This document shows, one piece after another, positions 57,092 to 64,000 of a stretch of DNA of 64,000 bases. The stretch's first letter is position 1; each line of letters starts with the position of its first letter. The notes under the pieces were generated by a model, which was not told the DNA's origin, searched no databases, and saw only the letters and a program-made list of their open reading frames with translations. Origin of the DNA: Pseudomonas sp. stari2 (lineage in GTDB: Bacteria > Pseudomonadota > Gammaproteobacteria > Pseudomonadales > Pseudomonadaceae). The stretch lies in NCBI RefSeq assembly GCF_040760005.1, contig NZ_CP099760.1, positions 4,681,501 to 4,745,500 on the forward strand, written 5' to 3'. A program made the position numbers and the translations under genes.

Positions 57092-58534
57092 TTACTTGTC
57101 AACGCGGCCGTAGATGTCTTCAAAACGAACGATATCGTCCTCACCCAGATACTCGCCGCTCTGCACTTCGATGAGCACCAAGTCGATCATGCCCGGATTC
57201 TCCAGCCGGTGCCGGTGACCTGCACGGATGAACGTCGACTCGTTGGTGTCGAGCATCAACTCCTGCTGATCATTGACCACCTTTGCCATGCCGCTGACAA
57301 CAATCCAGTGTTCACTGCGGTGGTGATGCATCTGCAGAGACAGGGACGCCTTCGGCTTGACGACAATACGTTTGATCTTGAAACGCTCGCCGTTTTCCAG
57401 GGTGGTGTAGGTGCCCCATGGACGATGTACCGTGCGATGCAGCAAGTGCACGGTATGGCTGCACGCCTTGAGCTGGTTGACGATGTGCTTGACGTCCTGA
57501 GCGTGATCCTTGTGGGCAATCATCACGGCATCGGGCGTGTCGATGACCAGCAGGTCTTCCACACCGACCAGAGCGGTCAGGCGCCCTTCACTGTTCACAT
57601 AGTTGTTGCGTGAGCCATGGGACAGAACCTCACCTTCGAAACGGTTGCCGTTTTCGTCAGCCGGGGTCAGCTCGCTCACGGCGTTCCAGGAACCGATGTC
57701 GCTCCAGCCAATATCGCAAGGAATGGTCGCAACTTTCGTCGAGCGCTCCATCAGGGCGTAGTCGATGGAAATATCCGGAACCTCGGCAAAACGCCCAGCA
57801 TCCAGCGCCAGGCAGCGATATTTGCTCGAGGAGGTCAGGCGCGAGGCTTCGATGGTTTTGGCCACGGCATCGACAACGTCAGGCGCGTGCTGGCGAAGCT
57901 CTTCCAGCACAGTGCCCACGCGGAAGCAGAACATGCCGGAGTTCCAGAAATAGTTGCCGGCGCTCACGTACCCCTGGGCTGTTTCCAGGTTGGGCTTCTC
58001 GACAAAACGCGCGACCTTCAAGCCACCCTCGAGTGGAGCATCCTTCTGCGCCTCGATGTAGCCGAAGCCGGTTTCCGGATAGGTCGGCTGAATACCAAAC
58101 GTGACCAGCCAACCCTTGCTGGCCAGCGCAACGGCCTTGCCGACCGCCGCCGCAAAGGCTTTTTCATCCTTGATCAGGTGGTCAGCTGCCAGCACCAGCA
58201 TATGCGCATCCGGGCCATGGGTGGCCTCCAGTTGCAGTGCCGCTGCCGCCACCGCCGCTGCCGTATTGCGTCCGAAAGGCTCCAGGATGAAGCCTTGGGC
58301 GTGCTTGGCCGTGTTGACGACACCGTACTCGTCTTCAGTCTTGAACAACAGTTCACGATTGGTGACAGTGAGAACCTCAACGACGCCTTCAAGGCGCGAA
58401 GCGCGCAGGAACGTCTTCTGGATCAGATTCTGGCCATCCGGCAGATCCATGAAAGGCTTGGGATGAGCTTCGCGAGAAACAGGCCACAGGCGGCTGCCTA
58501 CGCCACCAGACAAAATTACGGGAATCAGTTCCAT
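57092..58534 (-). CDS. wbpW: Mannose-1-phosphate guanylyltransferase / mannose-6-phosphate isomerase
   Basis: A 480-residue bifunctional enzyme of the WbpW/AlgA type. The N-terminal nucleotidyltransferase domain has ILSGGVGSRLWPVSREAHPK and FVEKPN; the C-terminal type II phosphomannose isomerase cupin (about 350-480) has LQMHHHRSEHWIVVSG. It forms mannose-6-phosphate from fructose-6-phosphate and GDP-mannose from mannose-1-phosphate. With manB and gmd it completes the route to GDP-4-keto-6-deoxymannose. The symbol is chosen from the D-rhamnan context. Confidence 0.9.
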   Translation of the reverse strand: MELIPVILSGGVGSRLWPVSREAHPKPFMDLPDGQNLIQKTFLRASRLEGVVEVLTVTNRELLFKTEDEYGVVNTAKHAQGFILEPFGRNTAAAVAAAALQLEATHGPDAHMLVLAADHLIKDEKAFAAAVGKAVALASKGWLVTFGIQPTYPETGFGYIEAQKDAPLEGGLKVARFVEKPNLETAQGYVSAGNYFWNSGMFCFRVGTVLEELRQHAPDVVDAVAKTIEASRLTSSSKYRCLALDAGRFAEVPDISIDYALMERSTKVATIPCDIGWSDIGSWNAVSELTPADENGNRFEGEVLSHGSRNNYVNSEGRLTALVGVEDLLVIDTPDAVMIAHKDHAQDVKHIVNQLKACSHTVHLLHRTVHRPWGTYTTLENGERFKIKRIVVKPKASLSLQMHHHRSEHWIVVSGMAKVVNDQQELMLDTNESTFIRAGHRHRLENPGMIDLVLIEVQSGEYLGEDDIVRFEDIYGRVDK

Positions 58535-58849
58535 GCTCTAAATCCTTAATCCCCTTTACTGACGGTAAGTATCAGAAAAACGGGCTCAGTTATGTTTCTA
58601 GTCATTCTTGCACCGAAATCAGTGCACATTCTTGCCCCAACCGTTCGCTTGAAACAGTGGAAGCTCTGCCACATCCCGCCCAAAGAGTACCTGCCTGCCC
58701 CTTTGACAACAGGCAAAGGGGCTGATTGAACCGCCCTCCGAGGCGTCAAATACATCGCTGGTTTCTGCCTGCCATTCTAGCGTGACAACCATGAATTAAT
58801 AACTCGGTAATTAGCCTCCGAGACCCATGGACCGACAGAAAGAACGATA
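58535..58849. other. Intergenic region between rmlA and wbpW, no gene
   Basis: 315 bases with no credible gene. It contains a 9-base perfect inverted repeat (58697-58705 with 58714-58722, 8-base loop) lacking a T-tract, which could be a weak terminator for rmlA or an operator. rmlC, usual next to rmlA, is not here. Confidence 0.5.
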
Positions 58850-59740
58850 TTAGATCGAAGGTTGGTCCAGCAGCTTTTGCAGGTACTGCCCATAACCGGT
58901 TTTCCGCAGACGCTCGGCCTGAGTCGCGACCTGTTCAGCGGTGATCCAGCCATTGTTGTATGCAATCTCTTCGAGGCAGGCGACCTTCAGGCCTTGGCGA
59001 TGCTCGATGGTATGCACAAAGTGACCGGCTTCAAGCAAGGAGTCATGCGTTCCGGTATCCAGCCAGGCAAAGCCGCGACCTAACATTTCGACATTAAGCG
59101 TTCTCTTCTCCAGATAGGTGCGATTGATGTCGGTGATCTCCAACTCGCCACGCTCAGAAGGCTTGATGCTCTTTGCGATCTCCACAACCTGATTATCGTA
59201 GAAATACAACCCGGTAACCGCGTAGTTGGACTTCGGTTTGAGAGGCTTCTCTTCAATGCTCAAGGCTCTGCCATTGGCATCAAATTCCACAACCCCGAAA
59301 CGCTCCGGATCGGAAACGTGATAACCGAACACCGTAGCACCCGATGCCTGAGCACTGGCCGAACGCAGGTTCTCGGTGAAATATTGTCCGTAGAAAATAT
59401 TGTCGCCCAGAATCAGGCAGCAAGGATCTTCACCAATGAACTCTTCACCGATGATGAAAGCTTGGGCCAGCCCGTCCGGGCTTGGCTGCTCGGCATAACT
59501 CAATTCGATGCCGTACAGGCTACCGTCACCCAGCAACTTGCGAAAATTCGGCAAATCCTCAGGTGTGGAGATGATCAGGATTTCCCGCATCCCTGCCAGC
59601 ATGAGCACCGACAACGGATAGAAAATCATCGGTTTGTCATAGATCGGCAACAACTGCTTGGACACACCAAGGGTGACCGGGTGCAGGCGTGTACCCGAAC
59701 CACCGGCCAGAATGATGCCTTTACGGTTAGTCTTGATCAT
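58850..59740 (-). CDS. rmlA: Glucose-1-phosphate thymidylyltransferase RmlA
   Basis: 296 residues with the nucleotide-binding motif [20 protein letters not shown] and the downstream [28 protein letters not shown] and [16 protein letters not shown] segments. It makes dTDP-glucose from dTTP and glucose-1-phosphate. The start at 59740 overlaps the rmlD stop by 4 bases (ATGA). It feeds the dTDP-amino sugar branch and, if an rmlC exists elsewhere, dTDP-L-rhamnose. Confidence 0.95.
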   Translation of the reverse strand: MIKTNRKGIILAGGSGTRLHPVTLGVSKQLLPIYDKPMIFYPLSVLMLAGMREILIISTPEDLPNFRKLLGDGSLYGIELSYAEQPSPDGLAQAFIIGEEFIGEDPCCLILGDNIFYGQYFTENLRSASAQASGATVFGYHVSDPERFGVVEFDANGRALSIEEKPLKPKSNYAVTGLYFYDNQVVEIAKSIKPSERGELEITDINRTYLEKRTLNVEMLGRGFAWLDTGTHDSLLEAGHFVHTIEHRQGLKVACLEEIAYNNGWITAEQVATQAERLRKTGYGQYLQKLLDQPSI

Positions 59741-60630
59741 TTGTTGAGAATTTCCCTGAGCATTCGGGTGACACCACTTTGCCAATCCGGCAAGTGCAAA
59801 GAAAAGGCCCGGCACAGCTTTTGAGTATTCAGACGAGAATTCAAAGGGCGGCGTGCGGGGGTTGGATAGGCGCTGGTTTCAATCGGGTTGATCGTTGTCA
59901 CCGCAAACGCCTCGCCATGGCGTCGAGCAAAATCGATCACAAAAGACGCATAACCGTGCCAGGACACTTCACCGCCAGCCGCCAGGTGGTACACCCCGGC
60001 AAGTTCCGGAGAATGCATGACACGCTGAATAGCCAACGCCGTGACATCGGCAATCAGATCCGCACCGGTCGGCGAGCCGATCTGATCCACGATCACACTC
60101 AGCGTGTCACGCTCACTGGCCAGCCTCATCATGGTCTTGGCGAAGTTGCTGCCGCGCACGCCATAACACCAACTGGTACGGAAGATCAGGTGCTTGCAGC
60201 CTGAGGCGATAATCGCCTGCTCACCGGCCGCCTTGCTGAAGCCATAGCGGTTCAGGGGAGCAATTTCATCGGTTTCGACCCAGGGTGTCGAACCTTGGCC
60301 ATTGAATACGTAGTCGGTCGAATAATGAATCAACCATGCATCCAGCGCTGCTGCTTCTTCGGCCATGACCTGACTGGCCCGCGCATTCACGCAATCGGCC
60401 AGCTCGGTCTCGACTTCAGCCCTGTCGACAGCGGTGTATGCCGCTGCGTTGACGATAATGTTCGGGCGGACACTACGAATGGTGGCGCGCAGACCGACGA
60501 GGTCGGACAAGTCGCCGCACAAACCATCCGCGCCATGGCGATCCAGCGAAATCAGTTCCCCCAATGGAGAAAGGGAGCGCTGCAGCTCCCATCCCACCTG
60601 GCCACTTTTCCCTAGCAAGAGAATTCTCAT
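59737..60630 (-). CDS. rmlD: dTDP-4-dehydrorhamnose reductase RmlD
   Basis: A 297-residue SDR with [37 protein letters not shown] and YGFSKAAGE motifs typical of RmlD. It reduces dTDP-4-keto-L-rhamnose to dTDP-L-rhamnose. Start ATG at 60630 shares a base with the rmlB stop; an in-frame GTG at 60633 is possible. The epimerase RmlC, needed to make its substrate, is not encoded in the window. Confidence 0.93.
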   Translation of the reverse strand: MRILLLGKSGQVGWELQRSLSPLGELISLDRHGADGLCGDLSDLVGLRATIRSVRPNIIVNAAAYTAVDRAEVETELADCVNARASQVMAEEAAALDAWLIHYSTDYVFNGQGSTPWVETDEIAPLNRYGFSKAAGEQAIIASGCKHLIFRTSWCYGVRGSNFAKTMMRLASERDTLSVIVDQIGSPTGADLIADVTALAIQRVMHSPELAGVYHLAAGGEVSWHGYASFVIDFARRHGEAFAVTTINPIETSAYPTPARRPLNSRLNTQKLCRAFSLHLPDWQSGVTRMLREILNK

Positions 60631-61703
60631 CACTGGCCTGAGCGACTTGCGTAGTTCTGATCAATCCACTGTTGGTAACTGCCACTTTTGACATGAGCGA
60701 CCCAGTCGGCATTATTCAAATACCACTCGACCGTTTTACGGATGCCGGTTTCGAAAGTTTCCTGCGGCGTCCAGCCCAGCTCCCGCTGGATCTTGCTGGC
60801 ATCGATCGCGTAACGCTGGTCATGGCCCGGCCGGTCCTGAACATATGTGATCAGACTGGCATGTGGGCGATAAGCAGATTCAGGACGCAACTCATCAAGC
60901 AGCGCGCACAACGTATGCACCACTTCGATGTTCTGCTTTTCGTTATGACCACCGATGTTATAGGTCTCGCCGATCACACCTTCGGTAACAACTTTATAGA
61001 GTGCACGGGCATGATCTTCGACGTAGAGCCAGTCACGAACCTGATTACCCTTGCCATACACAGGCAGCGGCTTGCCCTCCAATGCATTTAGAATGATCAG
61101 CGGGATCAGCTTTTCAGGGAAATGGCAGGGGCCGTAATTGTTCGAGCAATTGGTCACCAGAGTCGGCAGACCATAGGTTCGAGCCCAGGCACGGACGAGA
61201 TGATCGGAGCTGGCCTTGCTCGCCGAATACGGGGAGCTCGGCTGATAAGGCGTTTCTTCGGTGAAAAGATCTTCAGGCCCTTCAAGATCGCCGTAAACCT
61301 CGTCCGTCGAGATATGGTGGAATCGGAAAGCGCTCTTGCGATGATCGTCGAGGGTTATCCAGTAGTGCCGTACAGCCTCGAGAAGCGTGTAGGTACCAAT
61401 AATATTGGTCTGGATGAATTCCGAAGGACCGGAAATCGAGCGGTCGACATGCGACTCTGCCGCCAGGTGCATGATCGCGTCTGGCTGATGCACTTGCAGG
61501 ACACGCTCAATCTCTGCGCGATCACAGATGTCCACACGTTCGAATACATAACGCGGGTCGTGACTGACCTGGGCCAGCGATTCAAGATTACCGGCATACG
61601 TCAACTTGTCGACGTTCACTACAGAGTCGGATGTATTGGAAATGATGTGACGGATAACTGCTGAGCCAATAAACCCGGCACCGCCGGTTACTAGAATTTT
61701 CAC
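60630..61703 (-). CDS. rmlB: dTDP-glucose 4,6-dehydratase RmlB
   Basis: 357 residues with [43 protein letters not shown] and [20 protein letters not shown]. It produces dTDP-4-keto-6-deoxy-D-glucose, the branch point for L-rhamnose and for Fuc3NAc/Qui3NAc. The start is a GTG at 61703, which begins the conserved sequence; the 22 codons upstream are not conserved. First O-antigen gene after lapA. Confidence 0.95.
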   Translation of the reverse strand: MKILVTGGAGFIGSAVIRHIISNTSDSVVNVDKLTYAGNLESLAQVSHDPRYVFERVDICDRAEIERVLQVHQPDAIMHLAAESHVDRSISGPSEFIQTNIIGTYTLLEAVRHYWITLDDHRKSAFRFHHISTDEVYGDLEGPEDLFTEETPYQPSSPYSASKASSDHLVRAWARTYGLPTLVTNCSNNYGPCHFPEKLIPLIILNALEGKPLPVYGKGNQVRDWLYVEDHARALYKVVTEGVIGETYNIGGHNEKQNIEVVHTLCALLDELRPESAYRPHASLITYVQDRPGHDQRYAIDASKIQRELGWTPQETFETGIRKTVEWYLNNADWVAHVKSGSYQQWIDQNYASRSGQ

Positions 61704-61925
61704 GCGAAACCATACCCTTGAGGTGCTGACAGGGCTGCCAACCGAGCGCTGTCTAATCCATGAATGCAAAGCCTGAGTCGAGAGGCTTCTTTAAGAGCAA
61801 GCCTTCAGCGACATGCAAATATGCCACTGTCGAATAAGGGCGGCATTTTACAGCTAAATGAACGTTTTACTAATGGATATAGACAGGTAGCGGTGCAAAT
61901 TCACGACCTCCCACCCCCCATCATT

Positions 61926-62165
61926 TCAGACCAGTCGCTTGCGAGCAGCTCTGGAGGAGCGCCCCAGAAACCAGCCCAGCACAGGCCCGATCAGCATCCC
62001 GACGAGCAGCGCGACAACCATGATCAGCGAGACGGGAAGTTGCGGACCAGCCCAGCCAAGAAACACCAGAGAGATTGACTGCTGATTCTCGAGAACGAAC
62101 GCCAGAATCACCAACACCAGCAGAAGAATGAAAACACCAAGAAGCATGCGCTTGAAATTACGCAT
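61926..62165 (-). CDS. lapA: LapA domain (DUF1049) small membrane protein
   Basis: 79 residues with two transmembrane helices (about 8-28 and 42-65) and the motif ENQQSISLVFLGWAGPQLPVS. This is the LapA/YciS family of the inner membrane; in E. coli LapA works with LapB in controlling LPS synthesis, but no lapB is seen here. It lies 27 bases after ihfB in the same operon, GGGGAG precedes the ATG, and it borders the O-antigen locus. Confidence 0.85.
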   Translation of the reverse strand: MRNFKRMLLGVFILLLVLVILAFVLENQQSISLVFLGWAGPQLPVSLIMVVALLVGMLIGPVLGWFLGRSSRAARKRLV

Positions 62166-62192
62166 GGAAAACTCCCCGAAGGATAGCAACTG

Positions 62193-62489
62193 TCAAAGCC
62201 CCTCCTCCTCTTCCTCGTTCACCCGATCACGCAATTCCTTTCCCGGCTTGAAATGCGGAACGAACTTGCCGTCAAGACTGACAGATTGACCAGTTTTTGG
62301 ATTGCGCCCGACCCGCGGGGCACGATAGTGCAGGGAGAAGCTGCCAAAGCCACGGATCTCGATGCGATCACCCGTAGCCAGGCATTGGGACATTTGTTCG
62401 AGCATGGTCTTGATGGCCAACTCCACATCCTTGGATGAGAGCAGCCCTTGATGGGTGACAATTCGTTCGATCAACTCCGACTTCGTCAT
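62193..62489 (-). CDS. ihfB: Integration host factor beta subunit
   Basis: A 98-residue HU/IHF-fold protein with [14 protein letters not shown], the beta-arm motif [20 protein letters not shown] and the helix [12 protein letters not shown] bends DNA at specific sites. The acidic C-terminus (EEEEEGL) is normal for Pseudomonas. ihfB is the classic left border of the Pseudomonas O-antigen locus. Confidence 0.97.
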   Translation of the reverse strand: MTKSELIERIVTHQGLLSSKDVELAIKTMLEQMSQCLATGDRIEIRGFGSFSLHYRAPRVGRNPKTGQSVSLDGKFVPHFKPGKELRDRVNEEEEEGL

Positions 62490-62641
62490 ATTTTTCCCTT
62501 CTTTTTCAAGCAGCTAGATCAGCGCTTGAAAGGTTTTAGCACGCCCGGAAGATTTTGAACAGCCCAGGGGTTGACATATCTTTTCCCACACCAAAACGCC
62601 CACTTCCAAGGCATCTAGTCACCCGCCGGAACAACGCACTC

Positions 62642-62920
62642 TCAGCGACAGATGACCAGCATGGTACGAGTGACGTAGCCTGCGGGATTGAAGCCGAAGG
62701 GAAACAAATCCTCATCCTTGGCATCATCCGATCGGGTGACCACCTTATAACCCGCCCCCTTGCATTCTTTCGCCGCACGTTTTTGACACTTCTCCCAACC
62801 CGACCCCAAACCGGAGCAATCAACCTCAATGCCACTGACGCCGCGTACCGCATGAGTCTTCGCGCTGGTCGTACAGCCCGCCAAAGCCAGCATGCCCATC
62901 AAGACTATAAGCTTGTTCAT
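62642..62920 (-). CDS. Small predicted lipoprotein between rpsA and ihfB
   Basis: 92 residues with a lipoprotein signal (MGMLALAGC, cysteine at residue 16) and a soluble part containing several more cysteines (VDCSGLGSGWEKCQKRAAKE, ECKGAGYKV and a C-terminal VICR). Function not recognised. AAGGAAATGA precedes the ATG. It interrupts the usual direct rpsA-ihfB adjacency. Confidence 0.72.
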   Translation of the reverse strand: MNKLIVLMGMLALAGCTTSAKTHAVRGVSGIEVDCSGLGSGWEKCQKRAAKECKGAGYKVVTRSDDAKDEDLFPFGFNPAGYVTRTMLVICR

Positions 62921-63082
62921 TCATTTCCTTATGCCAGGCTTCACACCCGACTACTGCGATCCTCAGACTAAGCCTAGACGCGAATAGACGATTGATCCGA
63001 TTAAAGAAACAGACCGCCGCACAAAAGGAATGGTTTCACCGGGACAACACACAGCATGGCGCCACACCAAATCGCAGGCATA

Positions 63083-63110
63083 AAAAAGGGCGACCGAAGT
63101 CGCCCTTTTT
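63083..63110 (-). terminator. rpsA intrinsic terminator
   Basis: A perfect 12-base-pair stem (63083-63094 with 63099-63110) closed by a CGAA tetraloop and flanked by A- and T-runs lies 17 bases after the rpsA stop. Confidence 0.9.
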
Positions 63111-63126
63111 AATGATCAGACAGAAC

Positions 63127-64000
63127 TCAGTTCTGTTTGGCCATTGCTTGACGCAGCAGTGCCGCCATAGTGGTGTCAGCTGCTTCACCTTCCGGAGCCG
63201 CTTTCAGGCTCTGGATGGCTTCTTTCTCTTCAGCATCGTCTTTCGATTTGATCGACAGCTGGATTACGCGGCTCTTACGATCAACGCTGATGATCTTGGC
63301 TTCTACTTGCTGGCCTTCTTTCAGAACGTTGCGCGCGTCTTCAACGCGGTCACGGCTGATTTCGGAGGCTTTCAGAGTCGCTTCGATATCGTCGGCCAGA
63401 ACGATGATGGCGCCTTTGGCGTCAACTTCTTTCACGGTGCCAGTAACGATTGCGCCTTTGTCGTTAACCGAGACGTACTCGGAGAACGGATCGCTTTCCA
63501 GTTGCTTGATACCCAGGGAGATACGCTCACGCTCCGGGTCAACCGACAGGATAACGGTGTCCAGTTCGTCGCCCTTCTTGAAACGACGTACGGCTTCTTC
63601 GCCCACTTCGTTCCAGGAGATGTCGGACAGGTGAACCAGACCGTCGATGCCGCCGTCCAGACCAATGAAGATACCGAAATCGGTGATCGACTTGATGGTG
63701 CCGGAGATTTTGTCGCCCTTATTGAACTGGCCAGAGAAGTCTTCCCATGGGTTCGACTTGCACTGCTTGATGCCCAGGGAGATACGACGACGCTCTTCGT
63801 CGATGTCCAGAACCATGACTTCCACTTCGTCGCCGACCTGTACGACTTTCGAAGGGTGGATGTTCTTGTTGGTCCAGTCCATTTCCGAAACGTGTACCAG
63901 ACCTTCAACGCCTTCTTCCAGCTCAGCGAAGCAGCCGTAGTCGGTCAGGTTGGTTACACGAGCGGTAACGCGAGTGCCTTCTGGGTAACGGGCTTTGATA
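63127..64000 (-). CDS. rpsA: 30S ribosomal protein S1, 5' part outside window
   Basis: The C-terminal ~290 residues of RpsA; the reading frame stays open to the window edge. At least three S1 RNA-binding repeats are visible, each with a G-x-V-x-x-I/V-x-x-F/K-G core and [13 protein letters not shown] motifs (for example [16 protein letters not shown] and [20 protein letters not shown]). S1 binds mRNA on the small ribosomal subunit. Full-length S1 is about 560 residues, so roughly half the gene is missing upstream. Confidence 0.96.
   Translation of the reverse strand, partial: IKARYPEGTRVTARVTNLTDYGCFAELEEGVEGLVHVSEMDWTNKNIHPSKVVQVGDEVEVMVLDIDEERRRISLGIKQCKSNPWEDFSGQFNKGDKISGTIKSITDFGIFIGLDGGIDGLVHLSDISWNEVGEEAVRRFKKGDELDTVILSVDPERERISLGIKQLESDPFSEYVSVNDKGAIVTGTVKEVDAKGAIIVLADDIEATLKASEISRDRVEDARNVLKEGQQVEAKIISVDRKSRVIQLSIKSKDDAEEKEAIQSLKAAPEGEAADTTMAALLRQAMAKQN

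Noticed and set aside
57617..58549. A 310-codon forward frame opposite wbpW
   Set aside because: Antisense to the clearly conserved mannose-1-phosphate guanylyltransferase.
61704..61925. JUMPstart/ops element before the O-antigen operon
   Set aside because: A GGTAGCGGTG string is present but the strand, spacing and flanks do not match the ops consensus.

Overview
The window is chromosomal DNA of a fluorescent Pseudomonas (P. fluorescens group or a close relative). The protein sequences, the high-GC codon use of the flanks and the marker order rpsA - ihfB - lapA - O-antigen locus - wbpM - comEA all point there. No tRNA, rRNA, insertion sequence, phage or CRISPR array was found.

Positions 1-25,290 are mostly ordinary core and flexible genome: the end of an FtsX-type ABC permease, greB, a DoxX protein, an MltF-like lytic transglycosylase, tatD, a chemotaxis receptor, an Mpo1-like membrane protein, a thioesterase, a CHAD protein, a small lipoprotein and a patatin phospholipase. 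Next comes a complete high-affinity potassium uptake operon, kdpFABC-kdpDE, including the 29-residue kdpF and a convincing KdpE-type operator pair. It is followed by an ethanolamine-type permease, a DUF2897 peptide, a DUF1989 protein, a TetR regulator, a FabF-like ketosynthase with a short-chain dehydrogenase, and a ComEA-like DNA-binding protein.

Positions 25,398-61,703 are a large surface-polysaccharide (O-antigen) locus in the classical Pseudomonas position between wbpM and ihfB. (a) wbpM, wbpL and a 4-keto-reductase-like epimerase probably make and load the first sugar (QuiNAc or FucNAc) on undecaprenyl phosphate. (b) A forward operon at 30.0-38.0 kb encodes a sugar 3-aminotransferase, a GtrB-type glycosyltransferase, a fused acetyltransferase/3,4-ketoisomerase, a GtrA flippase and two paralogous ~730-residue membrane proteins of unknown function. 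(c) An OafA-type SGNH acyltransferase follows. (d) gmd, rmd, wzm, wzt, a GDP-perosamine synthase, its N-acetyltransferase, a coiled-coil FkbM methyltransferase and seven GT4 glycosyltransferases resemble a D-rhamnan/N-acetylperosamine system exported by an ABC transporter. (e) manB and wbpW supply GDP-mannose. (f) rmlB, rmlD and rmlA supply dTDP-4-keto-6-deoxyglucose; rmlC is absent from the window.

The working model is inference. A backbone of D-rhamnose and/or D-Rha4NAc is assembled in the cytoplasm on a WbpL-made primer and exported by Wzm/Wzt. A dTDP-derived 3-acetamido-3,6-dideoxyhexose (Fuc3NAc or Qui3NAc) is loaded on a lipid by the GtrB-like enzyme, flipped by GtrA, and added outside the membrane by one or both of the large paralogous membrane proteins. 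The acyltransferase adds acyl groups. The tandem membrane paralogs are the least explained genes here and the best candidate for an undescribed system.

The right edge (61.9-64.0 kb) holds lapA, ihfB, a small lipoprotein gene and the 3' part of rpsA.
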